A DNA stretch of 64,000 nt, from positions 3,343,071 through 3,407,070 of the forward strand of contig OY759263.1 of the NCBI GenBank assembly GCA_963662155.1. Direction: 5' to 3'. The DNA is from Lamellibrachia columna. Its lineage: Eukaryota; Annelida; Polychaeta; Sabellida; Siboglinidae. The notes beneath the pieces are model-generated. The model had not been told where the DNA came from. It saw only the letters and a list, made by a program, of their open reading frames with translations, and did not search any database. Below are positions 36,701-46,869 of this stretch, one piece after another. Positions within the stretch are counted from its first letter, which is position 1; every line of letters starts with the position of its first letter. Both the position numbers and the translations under genes were made by a program.

Positions 36701-37727
36701 GCAACACCCTCTATTAGAATCACAAAACTCACAAGTACAGGCAACACCCTCTATTAGAATCACAAAACTCACAAGTACAGGCAACACTCTATATTAGAAT
36801 CACACAACTCACAAGTACAGGCAACACTCTCTATTAGAATCACACAACTCACAAGTACAGGCAACACTCTCTATTAGAATCACACAACTCACAAGTACAG
36901 GCAACACTCTCTATTAGAATCACAAAACTCACAAGTACTGGCAACACTCTCTATTAGAATCACACAACTCACAAGTACTGGCAACACTCTCTATTAGAAT
37001 CACACAACTCACAAGTACAGGCAACACCCTCTATTAGAATCACACAACTCACAAGTACTGGCAACACCCTCTATTAGAATCACACAACTCACAAGTACTG
37101 GCAACACCCTCTATTAGAATCACACAACTCACAAGTACTGGCAACACTCTCTATTAGAATCACAAAACTCACAAGTACTGGCAACACCCTCTATTAGAAT
37201 CACACAACTCACAAGTACTGGCAACACTCTCTATTAGAATCACAAAACTCACAAGTACAGGCAACACCCTCTATTAGAATCACAAAACTCACAAGTACAG
37301 GCAACACTCTCTATTAGAATCACACAACTCACAAGTACAGGCAACACTCTCTATTAGAATCACACAACTCACAAGTACAGGCAACACTCTATATTAGAAT
37401 CACACAACTCACAAGTACAGGCAACACTCTCTATTAGAATCACACAACTCACAAGTACAGGCAACACTCTCTATTAGAATCACACAACTCACAAGTACAG
37501 GCAACACTCTCTATTAGAATCTCACAACTCACAAGTACAGGCAACACTCTCTATTAGGATCACAAAACTCACGAGTACAGGCAACACTCTCTATTAGGAT
37601 CACAAAACTCACGAGTACAGGCAACACTCTCTATTAGAATCACACAACTCACGAGTACAGGCAACACTATCTATTAGAATCACACAACTCACAAGTACAG
37701 GCAACACTCTCTATTAGAATCACATAA
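33799..37727. repeat. 40-bp minisatellite, about 98 units
   Basis: The unit is CACACAACTCACAAGTACAG plus GCAACACTCTCTATTAGAAT, strikingly regular in length. Variants are CACAAAACTC, GTACTGGCAA and ACACCCTC. Rare ones are repeated exactly 2000 bp apart: ACACGTACAG at 34691 and 36691, ACAAGAACTG at 34651 and 36651. A 50-unit block has therefore been duplicated. It lies in ACBD5 intron 2 against exon 3. Confidence 0.98.
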
Positions 37728-37984
37728 TAGGGACAGAGCAACCTTAATATCAAGGATGCATGATTTTACTTTTAAAAATCAGTTTCATTCTTTAGTTTCA
37801 GATTGAAATGGGAAAGAGTGCTTCACTAAGAATCCTTCATTAATATCACTCTTAAAAATGCTCCTTATGAATGATGTGGTTAAACCATTCCTTAGGCAAA
37901 GAATAATTATGCATTGGAGACTGGACTGAATGTGTCATGAATATAAAAGTTCTAATGCGGTCTGGAATAAAAATCAACGGTTCA

Positions 37985-38225
37985 AAAAATACAGAAACAC
38001 AAACTAACATTCCTTGGGCACATCGTTAGGCAGGAAGGAATGCAACAGGAGATATTGGAGGAATGGTAGAGGATGAGAGGGTGAGAGGCAGAGGAAGACC
38101 AAGACAACCCCAAGGCATGGGTGGAGAACAGGAAGTATGAAGGCTTGGTTAGAATGACGATGAATTATAGCTAATTTTTTGAGAGAAGATGCCATCAGAT
38201 GATGAGTCAAAGAATACACATTATA
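37985..38225 (+). pseudogene. LINE reverse-transcriptase 3'-end relic
   Basis: The plus strand reads LGHIVRQEGMQQEILEEW, a stop, then segments resembling RGRGRPRQ, with later KAWVENRKYEGLV. The order FLGHIVRxxGMQxxLLEG, then GRRGRGRQRxxW, then a Trp-containing stretch is that of the C-terminal tail of endonuclease-reverse transcriptase LINEs (craniofacial-development-protein-2-like annotations). Frameshifts and stops show it is dead. It lies in ACBD5 intron 2. Confidence 0.6.
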
Positions 38226-38235
38226 ACCAGTAAGT

Positions 38236-38330
38236 ATGACCTAACTGTGCTGGAGTCCAGTTCAATGACCTAACTGTGCTGGTGTCCAGTTCAATGACCT
38301 AACTGTGCTGGAGTCCAGTTCAATGCACAG
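38236..38330. repeat. Three tandem copies of 33 bp
   Basis: Copies of ATGACCTAACTGTGCTGGAG followed by TCCAGTTCA; the middle copy has GTGTCC for GAGTCC. Confidence 0.93.
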
Positions 38331-38730
38331 ATCTAGTAAATACACAACCAAAGTTTCCAAAATTTGAGAGCTGGAAAATTAGCAAACAGCTATTGTCTAC
38401 ACCACAAAATATTTAACAACAATCAACAGTGTATGCAGGTTTTTGGCATGGCAAAAGTCTAGGTATTGTATTTTCACATTTATGTCATATATAAAATTTC
38501 TCAAAATTCACACAGTAAACTTTTCTAATGCTCTCTTATTAAAAAAATGCCTCTTTAACTTAATGAAACAGGCCCTATTCCTAAGCATCCCACTATCAGT
38601 GTAGTACATATTAATGCTACCATATTACCAAGCTGCATATGTGTTTTGAATTAGTTGTGTTTTATACCAAAGTACGTCACCAATATATGAAGTACAGAAG
38701 TAATACACATCACTTCATAATCGTCCCTAC

Positions 38731-38851
38731 CACTTGGCTTTCCCGATGACGTCCCAGAACCCAGGTTTAGCATCAGTGCAGGAGCCACAGGTGGCCTGTT
38801 TGTAGAAGGCATAGAACTTGAGCATCATCTCTCGTGACGGCTGGAAGCTAC
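38731..38851 (-). CDS. ACBD5: ACBD5 exon 2: acyl-CoA-binding core
   Basis: The acceptor TTTCACTGCAG continues exon 1 in phase 1. It encodes [40 protein letters not shown]. The [12 protein letters not shown] and RPGFWD-like motif (here KPGFWD) are the acyl-CoA contact region; the conserved Tyr and Lys of YKQAT are present. The donor is AAGTG/GTAGGG, phase 2. Confidence 0.97.
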
Positions 38852-40968
38852 CTGCAGTGAAACAGACTGTTTATTACAGGGTTGGCATTAATGATGGCCT
38901 AATTGGACAGGTGTGGTTGTTTGTTTATTAATAAAAATGGCATTTCACATAGACACACATGATAGGGAACATGTAGGTGTAATTTTTTTCTTCTGGGCTC
39001 TTAGTAAGAGTTGGTGAGTCTCACTGAGTCCACATGTCACAAGTTAATGCTGTTTGTAGGATATTTTACTTCCCCTGACATAGACACCACGTAGAAGGGA
39101 CCAACTGTCACCAACAGCTTTTCGAGCCTCTTTGGAAAGACAGACAAAGTGGGGTGAACGATGTTGCCCAGGCTTCAAATGTCAGTAAGTGGACTTGAAC
39201 TCCCACCCTCTCAATCAACAGTCTAATAATGCTACAAATCAAGGGCGTAGGTACCACTTCTGATATGGCCGGACCACTTTTTCCAATCACGTGCTGATCC
39301 CGACTGATGACAGTGGTAGTATCAGCCGGGAACACCAGTTTGACTAATACGTGTAAGAAACTTGCTACATTGCGAATTAGTTATATCAAAAAACAGTGTG
39401 ACAATAACATTCATGTAGATTGTCTGATGTGTCTGATGTCTGCCTTGCAAGCAGGAGTGTCTGTCAGAATAGTGTTCTTTTTATAAATGAGGTAGGAACG
39501 ATGTGTATTTGGAAGGTAAAAAAATTGCTCTCAAGTGCACCAAAATGCACCATTACAGTTGCACTTCTTCACAATCTCCCACATCAGGAAGGGGATTCCC
39601 CCACCCCGCTCGATGCTTTGCAATTGGTTGGGCCCCACTTCACTGTCAGGTGACAACATTTGTACTAGGAATTTGAACAATCAAAAGGCAATTTCAAATG
39701 TGTCTTGGAAAAGAGTAACGATGCTCTGTACCAGGATCTAGTAGAAATGCCGCCAATGACAACGCATTGCACAGGGTGGGTGTGACAATTGGCCCTGGCC
39801 CTATCCTCATTAACCAGGAGTGGTAGTAGTATTAGCACTACAGTACCCGTGGCAGATCGACCTGTTGAAATATGGATTTGTCAGGTTATCCCATGCATGC
39901 GCCCGCACTTCAAAGAATGTTCCCATGATTCACGACTTGCTCATCATCTACTACCAATTAAAGTTAAGTAATAAGTTCCTCTAAGTGAGCACAGTAAAAA
40001 TTAGGCAAAGTCAATCACCATAAATTTTTTTTCTATCTGGCTGTTGTGTTGAATAGGCGAAGGACCGCTCGTCTAAAGTTACCTGACAATAACCAAGTAA
40101 AAGTGTGAAATTATTACCCCTTTGTCAGAACGCATGTGCTTGTAATTTTTGTTGTATAACCAGATGTTGTGTGAGCGAGATTACCAAACAGGATTCTCGT
40201 AGGTCAATATAAGGTCAAGCTAAGAATTGCGTTACATCATTAATCACCCACCTATAAACTACTAATTTACTAACGGGTGTTCTATTTATGTCTGTGCTGC
40301 TGGCCCACTCTGGCCTCATTCGACATGAAATCGTGTTACACCATGTTACCAAAAGCAACATCACGTGCACAGTATGGTGGCTATTTATGAAATGTTTTCT
40401 ATGTGACCAATAAATGTACTCATAAATAATTATTTGGAGCACATTTCTTCTGTTTCTTGATGCCCAATTGTCAGTTGTATGTCACAGAATACACATGTGA
40501 AACGGTCAGTGCGTATCGGTTTTAAAACTTAAGTTATTAGTTCCCAAAGCCCAAATCCGCGCGTATGATTATGACAGGCAGGATCCAGTTGATTCTTCCA
40601 TGATCAGATCTTCATAATCAAATATTTTTATATCATAATTTCCGGTTCCATTAGTTATTGTTAACTTAAGTTAACGCCGCAACTGAAAAATCAGCGTTTC
40701 AACAGGTCGATTCGCCATGGGTACTGACGTAACGGTACGTAATCAGACAGAAGCCCCTGGCGGCGAGGAAGGCTGTCCCAGATCTGGGAACCATCCAATG
40801 GCAATGCCAATGGCAATGCCCATGCCCATGCCCATGCCATGGCAATGATGTTCACGTAAGAAAATGTTACGGCCTTCAAAATCTAACACGGGAAATTAAA
40901 CATGTTATAGCGATTACTGTACATTTGTAGTCTACATTTTGTGTGCATACATTAAAATCACACATTAC
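38852..40968 (-). other. ACBD5 intron 1
   Basis: About 2.1 kb. Apart from the possible SINE, it holds a low-complexity CAATGCC/CCATGC tract at 40796-40850. A plus-strand frame at 40717-40848 (43 codons, MGTDVTVRNQTEAPGGEEG, starting in the good context GCCATGG and ending in Met-Pro repeats) runs antisense. I cannot link it to any gene, and it may be chance. Confidence 0.5.
39060..39245 (-). repeat. Possible tRNA-derived SINE
   Basis: On the minus strand GTGGGAGTTCAAGTCC resembles a pol III B box (GGTTCRANNCC), and a shorter related piece (GTAAGTGGACTTTAACTC on the plus strand) occurs near 28562. No clear A box or poly-A tail was seen. A weak call. Confidence 0.3.
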
Positions 40969-41035
40969 CATCCTTAGGTAGCGTTCGTACAACGTTGACA
41001 GCGGCGGTAAATTTCTCTTTCGCACTAGCAGCCAT
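40969..41035 (-). CDS. ACBD5: ACBD5 exon 1 with start codon
   Basis: The minus strand reads ATGGCTGCTAGTGCG, encoding MAASAKEKFTAAVNVVRTLP and KD; the donor is GATG/GTAATG, phase 1. KFTAAVNVVRTLPKDG aligns with the first helix of the ACB domain (RFEAAVKVIQSLPKNG in vertebrates). The start is chosen because it is the only in-frame ATG just before the domain and has the family's short N terminus. An upstream in-frame ATG was not needed. Confidence 0.93.
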
Positions 41036-42243
41036 GTTGACAAGTCTCCTTGTTAGGACCATTTACTTCCTATAATGATCGTCAGGTGGCGAGAATGGAA
41101 TAAACTAAACCCAAATAATTAATGGGATTCTGACATTCAAAGCATATTAACTACTTTTCTAAGACTAAATTATAATGATATATTAGGCATTGTCAATATA
41201 TGCATTTAAAGATAAGTTTGCCCAGGTTTGAAACTAGTTTTAACAATTGTCAGGTTTTAGGATCTTACACCAGGGGGCGCTGCCTGGTGTGTTTACGTTG
41301 CCAAAGGGAATGTAGACTTCCAGCTGTTGCACGCTCATTTACAGCAAACACGGAATAATTTGAAATAACAGTGAAACATTAAATATCTAGGCGTAGCTAT
41401 CTACGTGTATTGTGTTTATCATGAAAACCAGTATAATGGTGATTATTGACCGTGGATGTGATTACTAGTTGGAGTGTCGTTGTTCTTGTATTATCGCCCA
41501 TCGTCGTTGAGGTTGAAAGGTGTTGACAAGTATTGATGGCTTCAGTAGGCGAAATAGCCAAAACCTTGCCGCAGATCACCGTTCCGCGAGAGAAAAACAC
41601 CTTAGTCCACATATAATTGCTTCCAGTTTTGTGAAAAGTTGCATTATAATTAATACTTGTCTGGACTGGGGCACTGCCCTGGCCACTGCCACTGCCACTT
41701 GTGATTGATATCTTATCTATCACGGCATGCCAGTAATATCTTCATACAAATCATGGAGCACCATGCAATTTGTCATTTTGTCACCATTCCACAGCCATTC
41801 CGAGGAATATTGCTGCCCAGCAACTTGTCACAATAACATCATTGTTGTGGGAATTAATTATTTAAAACGTTGTTTGTCTTATTTAAAAAAAAATACTATT
41901 GATATGGCATAGTCCACAATAAATGTCAGAATGTTGTGACTGTATACATGTTGATCTTGTTTTGGGCAGTTATCCACGCAGCAGTCTTGTCACTGACATC
42001 TGCACTGTCCACCTGCGCTGCCACCTGGTGTGTGAGGCTTGAGAACCAGCGATGGCACAGAAGGCTGCAGGAATGCAGCTTCACTTTGTAAAACATCTGG
42101 GGGAACACACGTGCCTTGTGAAAGATATGACAGAGCCACAGCACCGACTGTAAGGATTATTTGGTGCAATGTCACATGTTTTGTGTGCGTCATAAGAGCA
42201 ATAAATATAATGGAGAGTAATAAATAACTGAAATGAGAGCAGC
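41036..42243. promoter_or_regulatory. Head-to-head intergenic region (putative shared promoter)
   Basis: About 1.2 kb between the ACBD5 start and the first candidate exon of the pseudokinase gene on the other strand. No TATA box or clear element is visible. A minus-strand frame at 41397-41723 (108 codons with an SGSGSGQGS run) and a plus ATG at 41535 (MASVGEIAKTLPQITVPREK, 26 codons) are open but have no recognised homology. GC content rises locally around 41990-42130, where frames on both strands are open; unassigned. Confidence 0.4.
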
Positions 42244-42293
42244 ATGTCTACCCTGATTCGCCCATTCTGCCTGACATCTTGCATGAATTATAG
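42244..42293 (+). CDS. Candidate first coding exon of the pseudokinase
   Basis: ATG followed by STLIRPFCLTSCMNY and a donor TATAG/GTAAGA, phase 2. This is the phase that the next exon (42649) requires. The fit could be chance (1 in 3). If right, the protein would lack the glycine-rich loop; if wrong, an N-lobe exon remains unfound upstream. Confidence 0.3.
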
Positions 42294-42508
42294 GTAAGAT
42301 GGGCGGGTTGCATTTATTACTCCCAGTTGTGTTTACGTTTCTTGAAATGTTGGCAACCCTGCAAGTTTGATTTAAAACATATACTTGTATTAATGCTTGA
42401 CTCACAGAGGAAGCAACAATAAACAGTTTTAATATATACATAAACAACTGCACAAAACAAACACAATTATTATACCAAGTATTAATTAAACACATGATGC
42501 CCCCCCCC

Positions 42509-42542
<34 letters not shown>

Positions 42543-42648
42543 CAAGGTGTCTTGAAATGTTTATAACACATCTGATTATTATATGATACTCAAGACAAGA
42601 CAATCGTAATCCACCTGTTGATGACTTGAAGTGTTTGTTGTATTGCAG

Positions 42649-42817
42649 TAAAGTGCTGCGGCAACTGAAGTTTGACGGCATGACAGACGACGGGAAGACT
42701 GAACTGATTGAGAAGATTAGACTTCATCGGGAACTTGTCAATCACAGATACTGCATGAGAATATGTGATGTTGTCTGTGAGAGGGAGATGATTAATGTGA
42801 TAACCGAGTACTGTGAG
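42649..42817 (+). CDS. Pseudokinase exon: beta-3, alpha-C, hinge
   Basis: Acceptor TTGTATTGCAG, donor TGTGAG/GTATAT. It encodes KVLRQLKFDGMTDD (beta-3, with Arg where ATP-binding Lys is expected), ELIEKIRLHRELVNHRYC (alpha-C, Lys for the Glu of the salt bridge) and INVITEYCE (hinge). Alignment with NEK1 AIKEINISRM and VMDYCEGG is gap-free by eye. Confidence 0.9.
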
Positions 42818-43489
42818 GTATATGTATATTTGTGGCACTACCATTGTTCTGTACTTTGAGGTATATTACTGTCTCAATGGTGGTTGTTTACGATATTGTA
42901 AAGATTACTCTGTCTGTTGATCCACACTTGTTAACAGTTTCCTCCTCAACTGGATGTTTCACTTGTCTCATTTCAGGCTCATTTCTCAACAAATTGAACC
43001 AATGAAATGTCCACTCTGACATGGTAGCTCATTTGTACAAATTTATTATTTAGTAATCATAAAAACATCAGACAAACTATTAGATTAATTTTTACCGTGT
43101 CTGGTCAACATTCTGCAAAAAATGGCAAAAGTGGTATGGCTCTGTATACCATAACATAAGATTATTCACACTCTAATGATTACAGTTGATTCTTTCATCC
43201 GTACTCTCTTACTGAGCCGACTGCGATTGTTACTTAAGATATTTACACGCCACATTTTGAACATCAACTAATGTGATCCATGATGTGCTAAATCAATTGA
43301 GGAGGGTGTTTTAGACAAACTTATGTATAATCTAGTGGCAGCTTAGCATTTAAAAACTAAAATGATCTTGGGGAAATCTTGTTTGTCTGTCTATGTTGTC
43401 TCTCTCTATGTTGTCTGTCTACATTGTCTGTCTACGTTGTCTCTCTATGTTGTCTGTCTTCGTTGTGCTTCTACGTTGTCTGTCTACAG

Positions 43490-43608
43490 GGAGGCACATT
43501 GAAGGCTTTGCTGGCTCGGGCCCGTGGCTTTGGAGAAGTTCTCAATGAGATAGAAGTGATGGACTGGTTGACTCAACTCCTACTGGCTCTGGGACATCTT
43601 CACCAACA
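43490..43608 (+). CDS. Pseudokinase exon: alpha-D and alpha-E
   Basis: Acceptor TGTCTGTCTACAG, phase 0. It encodes GGTLKALLARARGFG, then VMDWLTQLLLALGHLHQQ, the helix before the catalytic loop (NEK: WFVQICLALKHVH). The donor must be CAACA/GTTGGG, the only site that fits the next exon; it is non-optimal and has been copied throughout the 31-bp array that begins at the last codons of this exon. Confidence 0.88.
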
Positions 43609-45175
43609 GTTGGGTGCCTCTGTTCCCTCCAACCCAACAGTTGGGTGCCTCTGTTCCCTCCCACCCAACAGTTGGGTGCCTCTGTTCCCTCCAACCCAAC
43701 AGTTGGGTGCCTCTGTTCCCTCCCACCCAACAGTTGGGTGCCTCTGTTCCCTCCCACCCAACAGTTGAGTGCCTCTGTTCCCTCCCACCCAACAGTTGGG
43801 TGCCTCTGTTCCCTCCCACCCAACCGTTGGGTGCCTCTGTTCCCTTCCACCCAACAGTTGGGTGCCTCTGTTCCCTCCCACCCAACAGTTGGGTGCCTCT
43901 GTTCCCTCCCACCCAACAGTTGGGTGCCTCTGTACCCTCCCACCCAACAGTTGGGTGCCTCTGTTCCCTTCCACCCAACAGTTGGGTGCCTCTGTTCCCT
44001 CCCACCGAACAGTTGGGTGCCTCTGTTCCCTTCCACCCAACAGTTGGGTGCCTCTGTTCCCTCCCACCCAACAGTTGGGTGCCTCTGTTCCCTCCCACCC
44101 AACAGTTGGGTGCCTCTGTTCCCTCCCACCCAACAGTTGGGTGCCTCTGTTCCCTCCCACCCAACAGTTGGGTGCCTCTGTTCCCTCCCACCCAACAGTT
44201 GGGTGCCTCTGTTCCTTCTCACCAAACAGATGGGTGCCTCTGTTCCCTCCCACACAACTGTTGGGAGCCTTGTTCCCCCCACCCAACAGTTGGGTGCCTC
44301 TGTTCCCTCCAACCCAACAGTTGGGTGCCTCTGTTCCTTCTCACCAAACAGATGGGTGCCTCTGTTCCCTCCCACACAACTGTTGGGAGCCTTGTTCCCC
44401 CCACCCAACAGTTGGGTGCCTCTGTTCCCTCCAACCCAACAGTTGGGTGCCTCTGTTCCTTCTCACCAAACAGATGGGTGCCTCTGTTCCCTCCCATCCA
44501 ACTGTTGGGTGCCTTGTTCCCCCTACCCAACAGTTGGCTGCCTCTGTTCCCCCCACACAACATTTGGGTGCCTCTGTCCCCCTACCCAACAGTTGGCTGC
44601 CTCTGTTCCCCCCACACAACATTTGGGTGCCTCTGTCCCCCCACACAACCGTTGGGTGTCTCTGTTCCCCCCACACAACAGTTGGGTGCCTCTGTTCCCC
44701 CACACAACAGTTGGGTGTCTCTGTTCCCCCCACACAACAGTTGGGTGCCTCTGTTCCCCCCACACAACCGTTGGGTGTCTCTGTTCCCCCCACACAACAG
44801 TTGGGTGTCTCTGTTCCTCCCACACAACAGTTGGGTGTCTCTGTTCCCCCCACACAACAGTTGGGTGTCTCTGTTCCCCCCACACAACCGTTGGGTGTCT
44901 CTGTTCCCCCCACACAACAGTTAGGTGTCTCTGTTCCCCCCACACAACAGTTAGGTGTCTCTGTTCTCCCCACCCAACAGTTGGGTGCCTCTGTTCTCCC
45001 ATCCAACAGTTGTGTGCCTGTGTTCTCCCCACCCAAACAGTTGGGTGCCTCTTTCCCCCACCCAACAGTTGGGTGCCGCTGTTCCCCTAACTAACAGTTG
45101 GGTGCCTCTGTTCCCCCCACCCAACAGTTTGGTGCGTCTGTCACCCCCACCCAACAGTTGTGTGCCTCCCACATC
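43600..45175. repeat. 31-bp minisatellite, about 50 units, copies of a splice donor
   Basis: The unit is CCCAACAGTTGGGTGCCTCT plus GTTCCCTCCCA. It carries a short inverted repeat (CCCAAC-A-GTTGGG) and the exon end plus donor (CAACA/GTTGGG). The 3' half of the array drifts to CACACAACAGTTGGGTGTCTCTG units. Plus-strand frames have no stop, giving frames of up to 481 codons, which I treat as array artefacts unless read-through of the donor occurs. Confidence 0.96.
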
Positions 45176-45840
45176 CACCCTACTCCTGCTCCCTAGCATT
45201 GTCCCAGGGGTCAAAATTTCGACCATATGTGAATGGAACTGAGATAGGTCGTCCAGTGCCTAAGGGCAGGTCTAAAGTTTAAGACAAGCACTTTTTCCAC
45301 CGTGCATACCTGCTAAGACGTATCATAACAATGTTTGGCCAGTGCCAGCAAACTGTAAGTTTTCATAGAATTGTGTCTAAAATGCCAGTTAACTTACAGT
45401 GTTGCCCATGATGGGGGGTCCAAGACATGTGGCCAGTTGGGACCATGAATGGTAATGTTTGGCTGAAGAGGTCTATGATGCAACTTTGACTTTTCAGCTA
45501 GTGACACATGGACAACTGAGTAAGATGATGACATCTTGAACCAGAAGTCATTTAGGTTCATAGTATAGTGGTGTGTTCATATATAAATCACTATTAATGC
45601 CTTCTTTTGTTCTTTAAATAGCAGATAAATATCATAAAAATTTGCTTCTTGAAAACAAAATGATACACACGATGCATGTATTTATGTATGTATGTGTGAC
45701 ATTGTTGGTAGAATTATTTTAGTCTGGATTTGTCAATATATGTAAACAGCTAATGTAAGCTGCTAACTGGGTTTTTCAAGGCCTTTAATTTGGTGGACTG
45801 TGGTGTTATCTGACATGCACACCATTGTTTTGTATTGTAG

Positions 45841-45870
45841 AGGTATGTCTCACCTGAATCTATCAACAAG
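45841..45870 (+). CDS. Pseudokinase micro-exon: catalytic-loop start (HLN)
   Basis: Thirty bases between TTGTATTGTAG and GTAAGT. The split first codon gives QGMSHLNLSTR across the exon borders. It occupies the place of xIxHRDLKPx: His kept, Asp replaced by Asn, the loop Lys replaced by Ser. Recognised only by splice sites, phase and position. Confidence 0.82.
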
Positions 45871-46158
45871 GTAAGTTTGGCAACATATCTTTCTGTAACT
45901 TCAGGCAAACAGTCACATTTCTTTCCATTGGACAACGATGAACTTTTGTGACAACAGAAATATCTTCATTTCACCTGTTTTGATGACATGAATAAACTGC
46001 TGGTGATTATGAGTTGGTCCCTCATATGTGTATTTTTACCGTTTGTATAGTTTTTTATGATATTGGAACTATACATATTAACAAAAACAACACTTCCTTT
46101 GATGAAGGCGATTGTTTGATAAGTCATTAAATCATACATAATGTTATAATTTTTGCAG

Positions 46159-46215
46159 AAACATTTATCTGAAGAACAACTGTGTCAAACTAACGGAGTC
46201 AAGAACATTGAAAAA
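46159..46215 (+). CDS. Pseudokinase micro-exon: N-I-Y-L and degenerate DFG
   Basis: Acceptor ATTTTTGCAG, donor AAAAA/GTAAGT. It encodes NIYLKNNCVKLTESRTLK. NIYLKNNCVKL matches kinase NIFLTxxGVVKLGDFG up to the DFG position, where ESR occurs (Asp to Glu, Phe to Ser, Gly to Arg). The loop Asn is conserved. Confidence 0.88.
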
Positions 46216-46869
46216 GTAAGTAAAAACAATCATGATTTAGTTAACATACATTTATCCAGTGATACATTGCTTTGTTGATTCCACCAGAGACAGGAAAGAG
46301 GCTGAATTATCAACATTTCTGACATGTAACGCTAATGTCAGCTACAAAACTAGTAATATGGCAGACAGTGAGATGGTGACTAAAATAAGTGTGTGCAGTA
46401 AATTCACTTAGAACTTGAGTTACAACAAAAGTATCTGTGGTGTGTTTATGTCGTTTGTGCAAACTGCCTTCTACGAGGAAGTGAATGGAAGAGTCAATCG
46501 ATGGATGGATGGATCAATGGATGATCACTTATCTATGAAACAGTACAATTCAAGGCATTAACTTTGGTGCATTCAATTAAAATAAATGGTCTTGTATGCA
46601 GGTTGCTTTCTCAGCCGGCAGTCCTACTGGTCTGTGCAGCTGCTTCAGCCATCACATTCACACTCAATCAGAATGTCTTCACATCAATCTCTGTCTCCTA
46701 ATTAAAACCATGTTATGTTATCCTGCATATCAATAATCTCTGCGATTTCTATTTGATTCATTATATATTTCTGCCCATATTTCCGTATGATAGGATGCAA
46801 AACGTGTTAAATCCATTTTGTGCATTTGAGTATAAATTATGTTTTCAATTGCATGTTGTTAAGCGATAG

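Larger units (their letters stand above)
45176..46860 (+). other. Introns around the two micro-exons
   Basis: Besides the exons at 45841 and 46159 I see ordinary AT-rich intron sequence, a short GATGGATGGATCAATG run near 46500 and no further frame of note. Confidence 0.6.

Noticed and set aside
33799..37727. A CRISPR array
   Set aside because: Units are contiguous without unique spacers, and the DNA is eukaryotic; the same holds for every other array here.
41397..41723. 108-codon minus-strand frame with a Ser-Gly run
   Set aside because: Looks somewhat protein-like but has no homology I recognise, and is upstream of the ACBD5 start; left as unassigned.
41990..42193. 67-codon minus-strand frame with a hydrophobic N terminus resembling a signal peptide
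   Set aside because: Frames on the other strand are equally open and there is no conserved feature; insufficient evidence.
43614..45094. Frames of 436-481 codons (plus) and up to 288 codons (minus) over the 31-bp array
   Set aside because: Stop-free repeat units on both strands; no domain and no start context. Kept only as a possible read-through insert in a finding.
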